Of a stretch of 64,000 nt of DNA, positions 1-11,489 are shown one piece after another. Origin of the DNA: Homalodisca vitripennis (lineage: Eukaryota > Arthropoda > Insecta > Hemiptera > Cicadellidae); contig NC_060213.1 in NCBI RefSeq assembly GCF_021130785.1, positions 129,780,001-129,844,000 on the forward strand, read 5' to 3'. The notes below the pieces were generated by a model. It did not search any database. It was not told the DNA's origin and saw only the letters and a program-made list of their open reading frames with translations. Each line of letters opens with the position of its first letter. Position 1 is the stretch's first letter. A program made the translations under genes and the position numbers.

Positions 1-1258
1 GTTTTTGTATTTTGGATACACTTTTGCTGTTTTCAGTAGATCAGGGAAAATTCCTTGTTGGAGTGATTTATTTGTGATATCTGTCAGGGGGATTGTTATC
101 TCTTCTTTGCAGATCTTGGTTAGTTTTGCTGATATCTCGTCAATGCCTGAAGAAGTTTTTGGTTTGAGTGAGTTTATGGCTTTTTTTATATCAGAATGCG
201 TCACAGGTTGAAATTTAAATTCAAAATTTGCTGCTGGTGCTGGTTCGTCTTGTTGTGAGGAGTTTAGGCTGATATTACTGGCTTGTAGTGTTCTGTCTGC
301 AATTGTGGCAAAAAAGTTGTTGAAGCAATTTGCTATGTCTGCTGGGTCTTGTATGGTTTCATTGCCTGTTTGTAGCTTCCATTCAATGGTTGTGTTTGAT
401 TTTGCCTTTCTTTCGTTATTTATTACTTGCCATAGTGCTTTGGGCTTGTTATCAGCTTGTTCTATGTGAGCTGTTGCTCGTTCTCGTTTCAGAAGCTTTA
501 ATCTTAGGTCGTAATCTTTCTTTCTTGCTGCTGCCTCTACCTTGTCCTCAATGCATCCTGTAAGTTGTTCTCTTTCCAGAGCTTGGATATATATATTCTT
601 TAGTCTTGTACATTCTGCATCCCAGCACTGTATTTTTGTACAAGGCTTTCTATTTGTTGTTATTTGAGGGCATGTTCTGTTTAGTGTTTGCTGCAGGATT
701 TCGTGGAAGTTACTATAGGCTAAATTGGCGTCATTTGTTAAGAGTACAGAGTCCCAGTTTTGGCCCTGAAGACTTGTTTTGAAACGATCTGTAGATTTTT
801 TGTTAAATATCCTTTTCTTTTCCCTTTCACGTGGTGGGTTGATTTTTTGGCTTTGCACTGAGATGGCTTGTGCTGTGTGGTCTGAGAGGCCTGATGTTAT
901 TACAGCTGTTTGGATGAGATGGTCGTCGATATTTGTACAGATCCAGTCAATAGATTTGGCCGTTTCAACAGTGATTCGCGTAGGCGGTAGGTTCTCTCGA
1001 ACAATACCAAAGGAAGCAAGGAGTTCTTCAATTTTGTTGTTGTCACTGTTTTCAACTAAGTTGTCAACATTTATGTCTCCCATAAGGATCGTTCTCCTTT
1101 TTGTTTGTAGAGCGATTTCGAGTTGGGCTGATAAAATGTTGACTGGATGGTTCAGGTTTCCACTTGGTGGTCTGTAAACTCCCAGTACTTGGATAGTGTG
1201 TTTTTTCATAGCTATTTGAAATAGGGCCGTTTCACATATCAGTTCTGATAGAGAAATA
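1..1258 (-). CDS. Non-LTR retrotransposon ORF2, endonuclease plus start of reverse transcriptase, partial
   Basis: Reading the minus strand gives about 419 codons without a stop, from a TAG near 1264 to the window edge. The N-terminal part is the end of an APE-type endonuclease: VLGVYRPPSGN, then LMGDINVDN, then GLSDH with the catalytic Asp-His pair. A lysine- and arginine-rich linker follows, with the FNNFFA motif, and then the start of the reverse transcriptase (LKPKTSSGIDEIS, GIFPDLLKTAKVYP). The FADD-box catalytic motif would lie beyond the left edge. The first part of the endonuclease, including its ETW-type glutamate, is missing, so the copy is 5' truncated, as is usual for LINEs. The absence of frameshifts over 1.2 kb contrasts with every other LINE here and suggests a young copy. 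The clade looks like Jockey/CR1, but I cannot fix it. Confidence 0.88.
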
Positions 1259-2046
1259 ATAAGCTAATTATTAATGAAATACTGTATAAATCGAATAAAA
1301 AATTTGTACAGGTAAAAAAGTAGGAATATTTAAAGAAATAATCTAAAAAAACGAGAAAACAATAGGAACATCAGTCCTAGTTTCCGAACTAAGTATATAT
1401 TTTATCCATGTAAAAGTGAGAAGTTCATAGGTTCTGAAGTAGCAAGGAAAATGGTCAATAAGTGTGCCACATACATAACTAAATTTTTAAATATTTTTTG
1501 AAATTTAACTAAATATGTCCAATATTACTATGAGGCTGAATTTTCAGTCCCATGTTACACTTAGAGGGCATAATGTTACAACAGTAAAAATAATCTGAAT
1601 AACAATTTTCAAGTCATCAAAAAGACTTTAAATATATGCATATAGTAAATTTTTAAGCAATGTAAATCCGTATTTGTGTAATTTATTTTTAGGATCTCCT
1701 AACTCACTAAAATCGGTGAAAATAGTTAATTAATGAATCATCAGATCAGGTGGGTTTTGTGTGCGTTCTAAACAGTAGATATACTATTATTTTAATATGG
1801 GGTTAATGATTTTATTGTTTTTATTTATCACTGACTAAAAACTATGTTTAAACTGAACATATTTTACTACATTTCAAATTTCAAACTAGAATCAGTTTAT
1901 TAAAGACTCATTGAAAACCAATTTCATATTTTATTTATGTTGGAAGTATATTATTACTTTAAGGCTGTATTATTTAAGTTTTAAATAGTTCATGTTTTAC
2001 ATATAAAAGTTATTTTTGCTAGTGTTTAAAAAAATATCGGGTATAA
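1259..2046. other. AT-rich stretch without recognised gene
   Basis: About 790 bases of AT-rich DNA with short A/T runs and no convincing frame, inverted ends or tandem array. If the THEM6-like exon at 5668-5809 is real, this is probably intronic. Confidence 0.5.
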
Positions 2047-2765
2047 CAAAAAACGGTACTTTGGGATTATACCGACCACACCAGTATGAAGAACACAAAA
2101 ATAGAAATTTATAGAAACAAACATGATAGAACGAAAAAACAACTCTTCAATTACAAAATTACAAACTTACAAGCATTTCCAGGTATTGTGATCGGTATTG
2201 TTGTCGCTGTTATCTTATCTTTCTCGAGAATCCTGATTACGGCAGGCCGCGCGGCATCACGTGATTTGCACGGTACATAATTACCTTTCCATTACAATTC
2301 AATTTATATTTCTGATTAGCCCCTCTAGAATTTGATATTTTACTGATAGGTACTATCTCGAGGGATGTTTTTCTTTCGTCGACATGGAGGCACTCGCATT
2401 TTGGGTGGCGGAATGTGATCAAGAATAAAAACAAGTTTTGAGTGTTTTTTAAATAAAGAGTTTAGTTTGGTAAATGTTTGTTTTTGTTGAATTTTTGTGT
2501 TTGGAGAAATGTAGAGGTAAAACACGGAAGTACAACAAAGCGATGCACCAGCTGAACGGGCGGCGAGACTCTGCAATCACGTTATCTACTAGACGCTCGA
2601 CTTTGACCTCTGTCTGAGGATGGGGAGGGGTTTGCGATAAGACAATTCCTGTTTTATATTGACGAAATATTGTTCTACGCTAATCTAGTAATCAGTAGAA
2701 ACGAAATGTGAAATAACGATTCATGTCTGGGTGTGGTCGGTATAATCCCAAAGTACCCAAAAAAC
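2047..2765. mobile_element. Non-autonomous DNA transposon with 28-bp TIRs and perfect 8-bp TSD
   Basis: The element runs 2055-2757. Its left end GGTACTTTGGGATTATACCG and the matching right end are perfect inverted repeats of about 28 bp. The flanking octamer CAAAAAAC is present intact at 2047-2054 and 2758-2765. An 8-bp duplication fits hAT, P or Merlin; the GG start is unlike the usual hAT CAG start and closer to Merlin, but without transposase this is open. The 703-bp interior has no coding sequence I recognise; it shares a short block (2345-2380) with repeats at 4580 and 20060. It lies in the presumed intron of the THEM6-like gene. Confidence 0.9.
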
Positions 2766-4420
2766 ATTTCAAACTGACTCTGATTAAATCAGGGTTCATC
2801 GATTCAGGCCTAATGCAAGTTAAATGAAAAATACTCGTTTTGTACACTCTAGCTTGTGAATAAAAACACACAAGATGGTTTTTTTGTACAAACAAGTACA
2901 CTTTTTTAAAGATACTTTTTCTAAAAAGTCATGGCTCAAACTTTTTGAAGCTTAAACCTTATTAATATAGGATTTTAAATGTACCAAGTATCCCCATTAG
3001 AAATAATATCATAGTAAAAATTTGTACATTCAAATGTGAATTGAAAACTTCATCTAACATAAAAAATTTGTTTTTAATTGGTAGAACACTTTGAAACAAG
3101 AAATAATCAACCCTCCTTAGTCCTTAATTATAACTAGTTAAAACTGTATTATACAGCCCTTTCAAATGAATGGATATAACCTGTGATGGTCATATTGATG
3201 ACTCCTGTGACTGGGGGCCAATTGGAGGAAACACAGAGTGTCAAGTAAGACAGCTGAACCATTGAAGTGTGAAGCTTATGTATTTTAGTTACTTCCTAAA
3301 TTCCCATATGAGCAGCCACCATTATGGCCACTGCCCAAGAGATGGCTTGAGCACTTTATATTGTACATTTCCAAATCATATTGAAGATGTTTAGATACTA
3401 GTGCAAAAGGACAAAAATTAATTTTCTTCAGTTTTGTATATTTTCCTTAATTTGTGGACTTTATTTAGTATTTTATGATTTTCCTCACTTATATTATTAT
3501 TAATACCGATACTATTTATTACCAATTAATTACTTGAACCTTGAAAGTGCTTTACTTCTAGGTTCAGTGAACCAATGAACCAATGAAAGTGCTTTACTTC
3601 CTAAAGCACTTTCCATTTGAGAAAACAACAAATGTAAAACGTGTCTTGCAAATTAGTAAATTATTTTATGCAAATATTATTATTGTACAGATATTGGTAA
3701 TTGAATAAATTCATGTAATAAGCTTGGGATCCTTTTACCGCCACAGTCATATGCAAACTGACGTTTTATGACCAACAAGCCCAGTCTTGTCAGCTAAGAG
3801 TCTGAAGATCGCCGAACTAACAATTCCCACCAAGGCTGAAAAACGCTGTGGAGGAATTCACTATCTGTTGAAACAATCATAGAACCACTAGGACAATAGC
3901 TATAGCTATAAATTTTGTTTTGTTTTTAGTCTTTGTTCTATGTTTAGTTTGAAAAGCTTATAAACTACTTTTTAATTCAATTAGTGTAAAAAAGACAAAA
4001 TTATTGAACAATTATGTGTCACACTATATATTGTCATTTAACATAATCATCTTATGAAAATAGTAGGATATGAGTAGTAGGTTATGAAAATACAAAAATA
4101 TCAGTAAACAAAGGTCACAATAACATCAGTAGGTTCTTACAATGTATAGTGTTCAAAATAACATTGTTATAAAATGTAAGTTTTATTAAAATGTATCTGT
4201 ACAATGTAGAATTGTAACTATTTATTTAAATTTTTTAAATTATAGGTTAGCCTACCTGCCAGGTTGTTGCTATTCCCATAACCCAAAGTTGACAACAAAC
4301 TAACTTAGTTCAGCTTATATTAGGGCCATAGTATAATAAGTGTCCAACAATTAAATGATCGATTCTCATAGTTATTGAATTATTGATGTTCATGAATAAA
4401 AGATAATCATGTCTTTACCA
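2766..4420. other. AT-rich stretch without recognised gene
   Basis: No convincing exon or element. A small local duplication (the phrase AAAGTGCTTTACTTC twice, 3545-3605) is the only internal structure. I searched the minus strand for a second THEM6 exon (the conserved HMNNARYLRE region) and did not find it. Confidence 0.45.
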
Positions 4421-4424
4421 TTAC

Positions 4425-4690
4425 GTGCAAGTGATGAGGCTAGGAATGGAAATATTACACTATTCCGTGTTTTATGTGATATAAGTAGGTTTATATTAGG
4501 CTATCATAAATATGTTACTAGTATTATCAAAGTTAAAGATAACCTTTACAAGTGCTCATGTGATCTGAGCTTGAATTTGGGTACTATCTCAAGGGATGTT
4601 TTTCTTTCTTTTTTTTTTGCCAGAAGTGCAGGAAGGTGTCACTGAAGCCCCACACTGGTGGCCATGGGCATTTCCGATTGGTACTATTTT
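4425..4690. repeat. Dispersed MITE-like repeat, related to 19878-20170
   Basis: 4475-4535 matches 19888-19950 in direct orientation (GATATAAGTAGG, TTAGGCTATCATAAA). 4540-4690 matches the reverse complement of 20125-19990, including the block with GATGTTTTTCTTTC, GCCAGAAGTG and CATTTCCGAT. The mixed orientation suggests a palindromic family that has partly inverted. The small open frame here is incidental. Confidence 0.6.
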
Positions 4691-4800
4691 AAAATTTGTA
4701 TACTAACATGTTATCACTGTAACACGTTACTGGAACGTAATACCTCAACAAGTTATTTTGTAATAGGTTATTGACAAACAACAGTATTTCCTGTCTCTAG
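4690..4800 (-). repeat. GTTAC/GTAAC-rich repeat fragment
   Basis: The reverse complement matches 34097-34180: GTCAATAACCTATTAC, then GGTATTACGTTCCAGTA, then TAACATGTTA. It is a partial copy of the larger repeat at 34040-34905. Confidence 0.55.
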
Positions 4801-5665
4801 CGGCCATTACTAAGATACCATACACACGATTTAACTTTGTATTAATTAATAAAAATAATGAACGGAATTAAGTAATAGACTTTTAAGATTGTATCATAGT
4901 GAAGCCATATTTTTATATGTATAATAAATATATGCTTTTGTATTGTAGAAAATAATACAACTGTATTAATACTAACGAGCTGCGTAATGCTTACAACTAT
5001 TAGTTTACTACAGAGTAAACATGTCTGACAGCATTTAAGTAGTTTTAATCAATATTTGATTCCATTTGAGTGTTGGGGATTTATCATACTGCAATCTATA
5101 TAAGTTAAAGTAATACAGAAATTTAAAAAATAAAGTTTTGAGTTCTATTTAGCCTATTTATATTTACAAAACTGTTAATCATTTGACTTATGCATGCATA
5201 TTGGCATGGTAAGGCATACCTAATATTGTTCATAGTTCTATCACTTTTATATATTATTTTTTTAATCCCAAAATGCTATTTAAAATGGTTTCTTAACTAT
5301 ATATTTTTTCAAGAATTCATGTTTATTGGTACACTTTCGTCTAATTATAATTTTTATAAACATTTTGATTCAGCAAACACCTATTCTAAGTTTTACGTGG
5401 GTAATATAAAGACAAGCATCTAAATGATAATATAGACACAAGAACTCAAATGATCTGGCCTAATTTCTTGTTTTGGCTAACTAAAAAATTTGAAGGCCTT
5501 AGTATTGTGACCAAACAGGAAAATCCAGTTTAGCTTTCTACATCCAATAATACTACTAGTATATAAGACTTAAGGACTGGCTTGGGTAATAATCATAAAT
5601 AATATTATGAATTTCAACATAATTAATCTAGTTTGACTAAATAAAGGACATGGTAAGTTATATTT
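4800..5665. other. AT-rich sequence downstream of the THEM6-like exon (probable intron)
   Basis: No coding signal is recognised on either strand. Because a splice donor follows the exon at 5668, this is read as the beginning of its intron on the minus strand. Confidence 0.45.
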
Positions 5666-5667
5666 AC

Positions 5668-5809
5668 CATAAATTGTTGTGGGGTCGGTGATTTTAACCC
5701 GTTTTTCGAATAACCTTCCAATTACAACTGTAAATATTGTCCTCAAGAAGTAATTCACATCAAAGAACACGTACAATAAGGCCACAATAAATGATAAAAT
5801 GTAGAACAT
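5668..5809 (-). CDS. Them6: THEM6-like protein, first coding exon
   Basis: THEM6-type proteins are small hotdog-fold (thioesterase-superfamily) proteins with an N-terminal membrane anchor; their enzymatic role is not settled. The minus-strand frame starts with ATG at 5809 and gives a hydrophobic N-terminus (MFYILSFIVALLYVFF), then DVNYFLRTIFTVVIGRLFEK and RVKITDPTTIYG. From memory of insect homologues, DVNYFLR...F..GRLF.K and the TTIYG ending are the expected N-terminus before the HMNNARYLRE region. After residue 47 comes a donor, TATG^GTAAAT, with GT at 5667-5666, leaving phase 1; this falls inside the glycine codon. The hotdog-fold exons are not found in the window, so they would lie more than 5.6 kb away. 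This is the only confident-looking host coding exon here. Confidence 0.68.
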
Positions 5810-6052
5810 GGTTAATTATAACTTACACTACAGACCCTTCTAGAAAAGAAAATATCCTAAACATCAAGCGCGAAAATGTTAAAAGCCAATTTCGTACGAA
5901 CTAGCAGGTCTAGTACGTTGACTGTTGAGTTGAATATGACAGACAGTAATGCTGACTTGACAACAATGAACAAAAACATAACCACCTGATCTACTGTTCT
6001 TAACAGTGTTACCAAATCAGTTATATTAATTTACTTTCCTGTAACTGTGTGG

Positions 6053-6055
<3 letters not shown>
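5810..6055. promoter_or_regulatory. Presumed 5'UTR/promoter region of the THEM6-like gene
   Basis: This is the upstream side of the THEM6-like start codon on the minus strand. No TATA box or initiator stands out. The placement is by position only. Confidence 0.25.

Positions 6056-6113
<58 letters not shown>
6056..6113. repeat. (TA)n microsatellite
   Basis: An uninterrupted TA run of about 29 units. Confidence 0.95.
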
Positions 6114-6116
<3 letters not shown>

Positions 6117-6334
6117 CATCTAAACTTCGTTGTAAGTAATAAGATGCTCGAACACGGTCTATATGGATTGGCCAAAACTGCAGTATCATCTGTGAAAGTC
6201 ACAGTTTGAATATATTCATTTTCTGGGAGATCAGCGGTATGTAGTACATATAAAAAACGAATTAAGTACACTTCCTTCAGGAACTCTGGATTCTATTGAG
6301 TGTCGCTGAATAAGAATATCTCGATATTTTATTT

Positions 6335-7158
6335 GAAAAAATTATGGTTGCCTGTAAAGTCGGTTTTACGGGCGAAGATTTTACGTGACAACGTCTTTTT
6401 CTCGGTAGAATATTTATTGATATGAATATTATTAAATTGCACAATAGGAACAAGGAATTGAATGAAAATAAGAATTGCACAAATTTTAACTATAGAAATA
6501 TATTTTGTTTACTAAAACATTGTACATAATTTGAAATTAATTAAAATTTGTTATTGTAAATGGTAAAGTTGGATAAAACATTTACTAAAATTGGAATTTG
6601 AAATTCTTGCTAAACACAGTTAAATTCTAACTCCGCGCGTGGTGATTGGTCGGTTTAGTTCGTTTGTTTGGTCGCACTGTTATGACAGGTTAGAGGTTAT
6701 AATTTGTTATTTTAAATGTTTGACTAGCAATACGCGCTGTTTCTTCTCAATCGACTGAATTACGATTGATTGCAGAGTGATTTAAACTAATAATTTACTT
6801 AACACTATCAACATTTGTCAATAGTATGACATAACCTATAAACTCAGTTTCTCAACTTTTGTGTCAATCTAACAATTAATCAATCAATCATAGTTTACGA
6901 TAATGAAATATCAGTGTACAATTATTTACCTTTATTGTTGTAGTTGTTGTAAATGACGAATATAAGCACTCCACATTTTCACGAATAAACATAGTTATCT
7001 GCTTTATCCCGTGCGGCGGACCCACAGTTATCTGCTTTATCCCGTGCGGATCCCGTGCGGCGGACCCACTGGACGGGCATCGTAACGTTACCGGGCGTTA
7101 CACTTTTTCATGAGTGACTCCGAGCCGCAACCTAATTTAAGACGTTGTCACGTCAAAA
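6335..7158 (-). mobile_element. Helentron-like non-autonomous element, short copy
   Basis: The ends are set by comparison with the copy at 55245-57009: shared sequence starts at ATTATGGTTGCCTGTAAAG and stops after GACGTTGTCACGTCAAAA. Inside both ends sits a short inverted repeat, ACGTGACAACGTCTT at 6383-6397 and its complement at 7139-7153. Near the right end are about two copies of a 33-bp unit (AGTTATCTGCTTTATCCCGT...) at 6993-7070, the second carrying a 10-11 bp internal duplication. Subterminal inverted repeats and a short tandem array fit Helentron-derived elements of the DINE-1/HINE type. Against the other copy this one lacks about 726 bp containing the endonuclease frame. Orientation is taken from that frame. 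Confidence 0.7.
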
Positions 7159-7480
7159 AAGAATCAGCCTGAAAGATATGATTTTAATGTTGGTATAACA
7201 CTTAATCTTAATTTTGTATACTAAACACAAAATGTAACAATGTCATATCGTATAAACTGCTTGGCTGACATCTACAAAGGTAGCTGAACAATAACTTTCA
7301 TTTTCTACGCACTCCCTTATCATTTTAATCGCCGTAATCTGAGAACTTGTTATATTGTGCCATGTTTTCGCAATAATGGCAAACCAAACTGAGGAACATG
7401 TACAACAGAACATCCATCGATTAATAGCTGTAGTCTTCTAAAACAAGGCCTTTCAAATATTTGAGGCTTTTCATGTTAAG
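7159..7480. other. Unassigned sequence between elements
   Basis: AT-rich, with no recognisable coding or repeat ends. The right part may be the decayed continuation of the Jockey-like element. Confidence 0.4.
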
Positions 7481-9010
7481 AATTGAGATTATGAGTTATA
7501 ATTGAGCGAACTTCAGACGGTTTGAATTTTTGTAATGGGAAGTCGGGTTGAAGGTGGGGAATCTAAATTCTCATTCATTTCCTCTTCGTTGTTTACAAAG
7601 GCAATATTTAGTTTGAAAACATTTGAAAAATATCTTGCAAATGCCTCCCAGTTGTCTATGTTACTACTTCTACCCACTTTCCATCAGTTTTTAAAATAGG
7701 GGAAATGTCTGCTGTTAATATATTCTTTTTAATCTTCTATTCTCATCTATTTTTCTGGCAAGGGAGGTTTTAATATCTGTGTAGGTTGGATATTACCTTT
7801 TGTAACAAACAAATTTGGAATTGTTCACATATTAGTTGGCCAGTATGTAGGTTTCACCCGTAGAAAATTATTATCATTTGGAATCTTTAATAGTTGTCTT
7901 CCTCTAGGAGTGGCCAATCGAGAACCCCATTCTTAATTTTTGCGTTGTAATCACCTCCTGCAATAAATTTATTCCTCAATCTAGTGGGAAACGGTTCATA
8001 TTGTTGTTTGGTAAGTGTAAAGGAACAACAAACGACTGAAATGTAGATAATCAAACTTAAAAACACTTCTCGAAGTTTTAAGTTGCTTCTCTCTAAAGCT
8101 GGGCAGTTTAATTGTGTTTTTAACTAAAATGGCACTACTCCCATGAGTCGTGATGTCAGGATGATTAGCGTAGTATAATGTGTAGTTAAGAATTTCGAAA
8201 AACTTCTGTCCGTGAAATTAGTTTCTGAAATAAGTCAGACTTCTAAGTTATGTTAGGTGACGAATAACCGGATCCCTTGACTATGCTGAGTTGAGCCGTT
8301 GGCATTCCATAAAGCGATTTTCAGAAGAATTTTTATTTAGACGAGCAACAATAGCAATCAATATGTTAAATAACGTACTAATCTGTTCTGCTTGTTTAGA
8401 TAACAAATTCTAAAATCGTTCAAAGGATTTTTGAACTATGTTGGACAAACCTTCCGAATCATCTATGTGTTCGTTAGATTTTTGTTCCCTTGGAAGACAA
8501 CTGTCATTGCTATGATTGTGCTGTACAGTTTGAGCGAAGGTTACTCCTTTAGTAACTAAACTATTTCGAGATGACTCGTTAACATTAGTTGAGTTGTTTT
8601 CAAAATATTTTTTCTAAGGTATGGGATTGTTTGTTTTGTATTTTGCTATACACGGGATAACCTTTATAGTTAGTCGGATGTTCACCAGAGCACAAAACGC
8701 AAGACGGGGCACTGTTGAAGGTTTATTGCAAACCATCGTTTCCTGATCCTGGAAACATTTAACTCGACGAAATGTATTTTGACTATTTTGTATGTTTATA
8801 ACGCTGGAAATGTTTACATTAAACAATGACCTTCTTTTTAGTATGTGGTTTAAATAAAACTGTAGCGTTTAGTAAATATCGAATTTTAACTATTGATTTT
8901 ATCACGATCGCAAGGATCCATATTAACAAAAACAGATTCATTACTTACTTTGCGACTCACATTGACCTGATTTATTACCTTGTGGCCGTTTTATGCTACA
9001 GTCTTCAATA
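7480..9010 (-). pseudogene. Degenerate Jockey-type LINE: gag end, endonuclease, start of RT
   Basis: Read on the minus strand, pieces of one element appear in the right order but in changing frames. Near 8715-8660 a gag zinc-knuckle remnant reads CVLCSGEHPTNYKGYPVY. Near 8310 comes ALWNANG, the endonuclease start, then LISETNFTDRSF and, near 7955, IAGGDYNAK with the catalytic GDYN. WPTN and VTKG pieces follow. Near 7530 the RT lead-in LPITKFKPSEVRSIITHNL is seen. The frameshifts and stops rule out function. The RT catalytic core is absent. The gag part to the right of 8830 is too decayed to limit exactly. Confidence 0.75.
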
Positions 9011-9199
9011 GATATAGAATAATGCACAACCATAATACACGTTCTTGCTTTAACTGATAGGTATGGGTACTGACTTTTTTCACAATATTGAAATCAAGTG
9101 AGACAGTTTAAACTCCCATTTATGTTGGTATTGCAACAACCTGTACCAATTATTTGAGAGTCTGTCCTTTCCGATCGATGAATACAGAGTAGGATCCTA

Positions 9200-9560
9200 A
9201 ACTTTGGACATTACAAATCTTTTAGAGGCAGGTAAAATGAAGCGAGAAGTCAGCATCAAAAGATAGCACGTTTCCCAACCTCTGGATCCTCTCCATTGTA
9301 CTGAACGCCTTGTAAGGTTATTGTGGTGAGGAACAAGTTCTTGAGATATTGTTTGATGAGACATCAACACGACTGAGTAACTTTGGAGCATCAATGTGGT
9401 TATTGAGAATCTTGAATAAGAAAGTAACGCCATTTACAGATCTTCTACGTTCCAGCGTGCTCATGTCCAGAAAGGCCTTCAGCTCAACGACAGCAACTTC
9501 TCTAAAATCAAAACCCGTTCGAAGACCAACCAAGGAATTTTTTCTAAAAATACCCTCATG
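9200..9560 (-). pseudogene. LINE reverse transcriptase C-terminal fragment
   Basis: The minus strand encodes LERRRSVNGVTFLFKILNN followed by HIDAPKLLSRV. This is the post-RT thumb/C-terminal region of Jockey/CR1-type elements, usually seen as SLE.RR...FL.KLLNG.ID.PELLS. A frameshift follows, near 9310, and the last part is in another frame. It is probably a different copy from the one at 7480-9010, because gag lies between them in the wrong order. Confidence 0.65.
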
Positions 9561-10440
9561 GGTGTATAGGCGTGTCTAGGGAGTGGTTTGGGAGTTACAA
9601 CTAAATAATTTATTTACTCAAACACGTAGTTTTGAAATATTTAAAAAGGAATTTTTTAAAATCTGAAAGACGGCAATCAGACCCACATTTCGGAAAAGAA
9701 TTCAAGCCAATTTAAGTGCTCGCCAGAAGAGAAGAGTTTTTGAAAGTGTGAAAACCTACAAGAATCGACAACGAATGTGAACAAATGTCACAAATAGAAA
9801 TATTCACATTTATGTATATAGATTAGAACCTTAAATTATTAAAACTTAATATGAATTTGAAGCCACCTGAGAATTGTCACATCATTATCTGTAAGAAGGT
9901 AGAGTTCTTGTGTTGAATGCTTTGCATACTGAGATAGTCAGTCATCGATCGAAGCTGCCTTTGACAATATTGTCTCATCTCTTGCACGATCACTTGGCAA
10001 GGGATTTGCACGTTTTGGAAAGCTGTTAAAAGTTTTGTTCTCTCGATCACTTAAGTAAACCGCCATAAGGAGTTCCTAAAGCAGATATACTAATTTTATA
10101 TGGAAATGGACGCTCCCAGAGCTGTGGTAGTTTTGCGGCATCATATAGTTCATCCGTCCATCCCAAGTGAAACATTTGGTGTAATTAGGGATCTTTATTT
10201 TTGGTACTAACGAATTTCTTATAAAACATTATCCCTCTTATTTTCTACTAAACTTCCCGGTTGTTTTCATTTATGATGATATAAAAGATTTACATTTTAC
10301 TATATACGCAAATTAAATTTATATCTTTCCTAGAAATAGGTTACAATTAGTATTCTCACCGCGATAGCTAGTAGACAGTAGAGACATTTTTAAAAATCAT
10401 TTAAATTAATCATTTACTAAAATAAGTAAGAGTACGCCAC
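9561..10440. other. AT-rich stretch without recognised gene
   Basis: No convincing exon, element end or array seen. Confidence 0.45.
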
Positions 10441-10447
10441 ACCACAA

Positions 10448-10799
10448 ACTTCGCTGAGGTTGCATGCAAAACTTCAAGTCTGTAGCTCAGTATATAGTTA
10501 GGCTGCATGTGACATTCTACTCAGTCTTTTTATACATTTATTTATTCTGAAATTTTCTCGTTATGATCATTATTAACGATAAGACCAATATAACAATGTT
10601 CGCGAACACTAAGCCAAATCCCATGGAGTGGAATACACACTCATCGAACTCGAAGTTTCTTATATAGAAATACTTCTTGCAAAATATCAAGTCTAGGGCT
10701 AGTCAGTTCTCGAGATATGGCGCAGACGGAAGACAGATAGACAGAAATGGCCATATTCCAACCCCTCGAGTGATAGGCTGAGCGTCAGCGAAGTTTTCA
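10448..10799. mobile_element. MITE-like element with short inverted ends
   Basis: The segment begins AAACTTCGCTGAGG and ends CGTCAGCGAAGTTTT, an imperfect inverted repeat of about 12-13 bp around a 330-bp non-coding core with CTCGAGATATGGCGCAGACG and a block of GACAGA repeats. No clear target duplication was found, so the ends and class are uncertain. Confidence 0.4.
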
Positions 10800-11480
10800 A
10801 TAAGGTGTCTAACCTACCAAATGTAGTATTTTTCTTTTTTTCTTATCAAAGAAGGAATGTTGCCTATTATAGTCCAGTAAACTGCCACTTGTGTATCAGC
10901 ATTATTACTATAGAAAAAGTTACATATTCAAAATCCAAATTCAGTCAAACTCCCGCCTTTTCCATTAATTCTTCAATCGCAAATTTTTTCAACACTTAAT
11001 TACAGTAATATATCTAATAGGTATTAAGAGTAAAGGATGTGGTCACGCCCGCTCTAAAAAAATTTGGGACGATTGGTTTATAATCCGTCCCCCCACTTAA
11101 TTCTTGGTACGTCACTGTGTGAACAGTAAGTTAGCATCACTTACGAAGTTAGTTTTAGACTTTGCTCATCAGCTGGAGTGAAAGTGATCATTGATAGAGG
11201 GCCTTCTTGTAGTAATAGTAGTAAAGTGATAAGAGAATGGGTTCAATGGGTAAAAGTATGAATGAATGACGTCAACTTCTAGATTTCTAGATTCACGCAG
11301 TACCCAACAGCTCCAGTAATTTCTTAGATTTTAACGAGGTAAGTCTTTTTTTAATATTCCTATAAACTGTATGATATTATATTTCAATTGGGTTATTATT
11401 ATCGTCCAACCCGACACAATATTGTAAAATAAAAAAGCCAGCGGTTTTATACTTTATTTCTATGTTTTAACTGGGTTTTA
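10800..11480. other. Unassigned sequence
   Basis: No gene recognised. The piece around 11040-11115 (CGTCCCCCC, GGTACGTCACTG) looks repeat-derived. Confidence 0.35.
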
Positions 11481-11489
11481 ATATTAATA

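Noticed and set aside
779..1177. Plus-strand 132-residue frame
   Set aside because: It is the antisense shadow of the LINE endonuclease/RT frame on the minus strand.
5190..5423. 77-residue hydrophobic plus-strand frame
   Set aside because: The amino-acid mix (Phe, Ile, Tyr, Leu, Lys, Asn) is that of random AT-rich DNA, and no splice or start context supports it.
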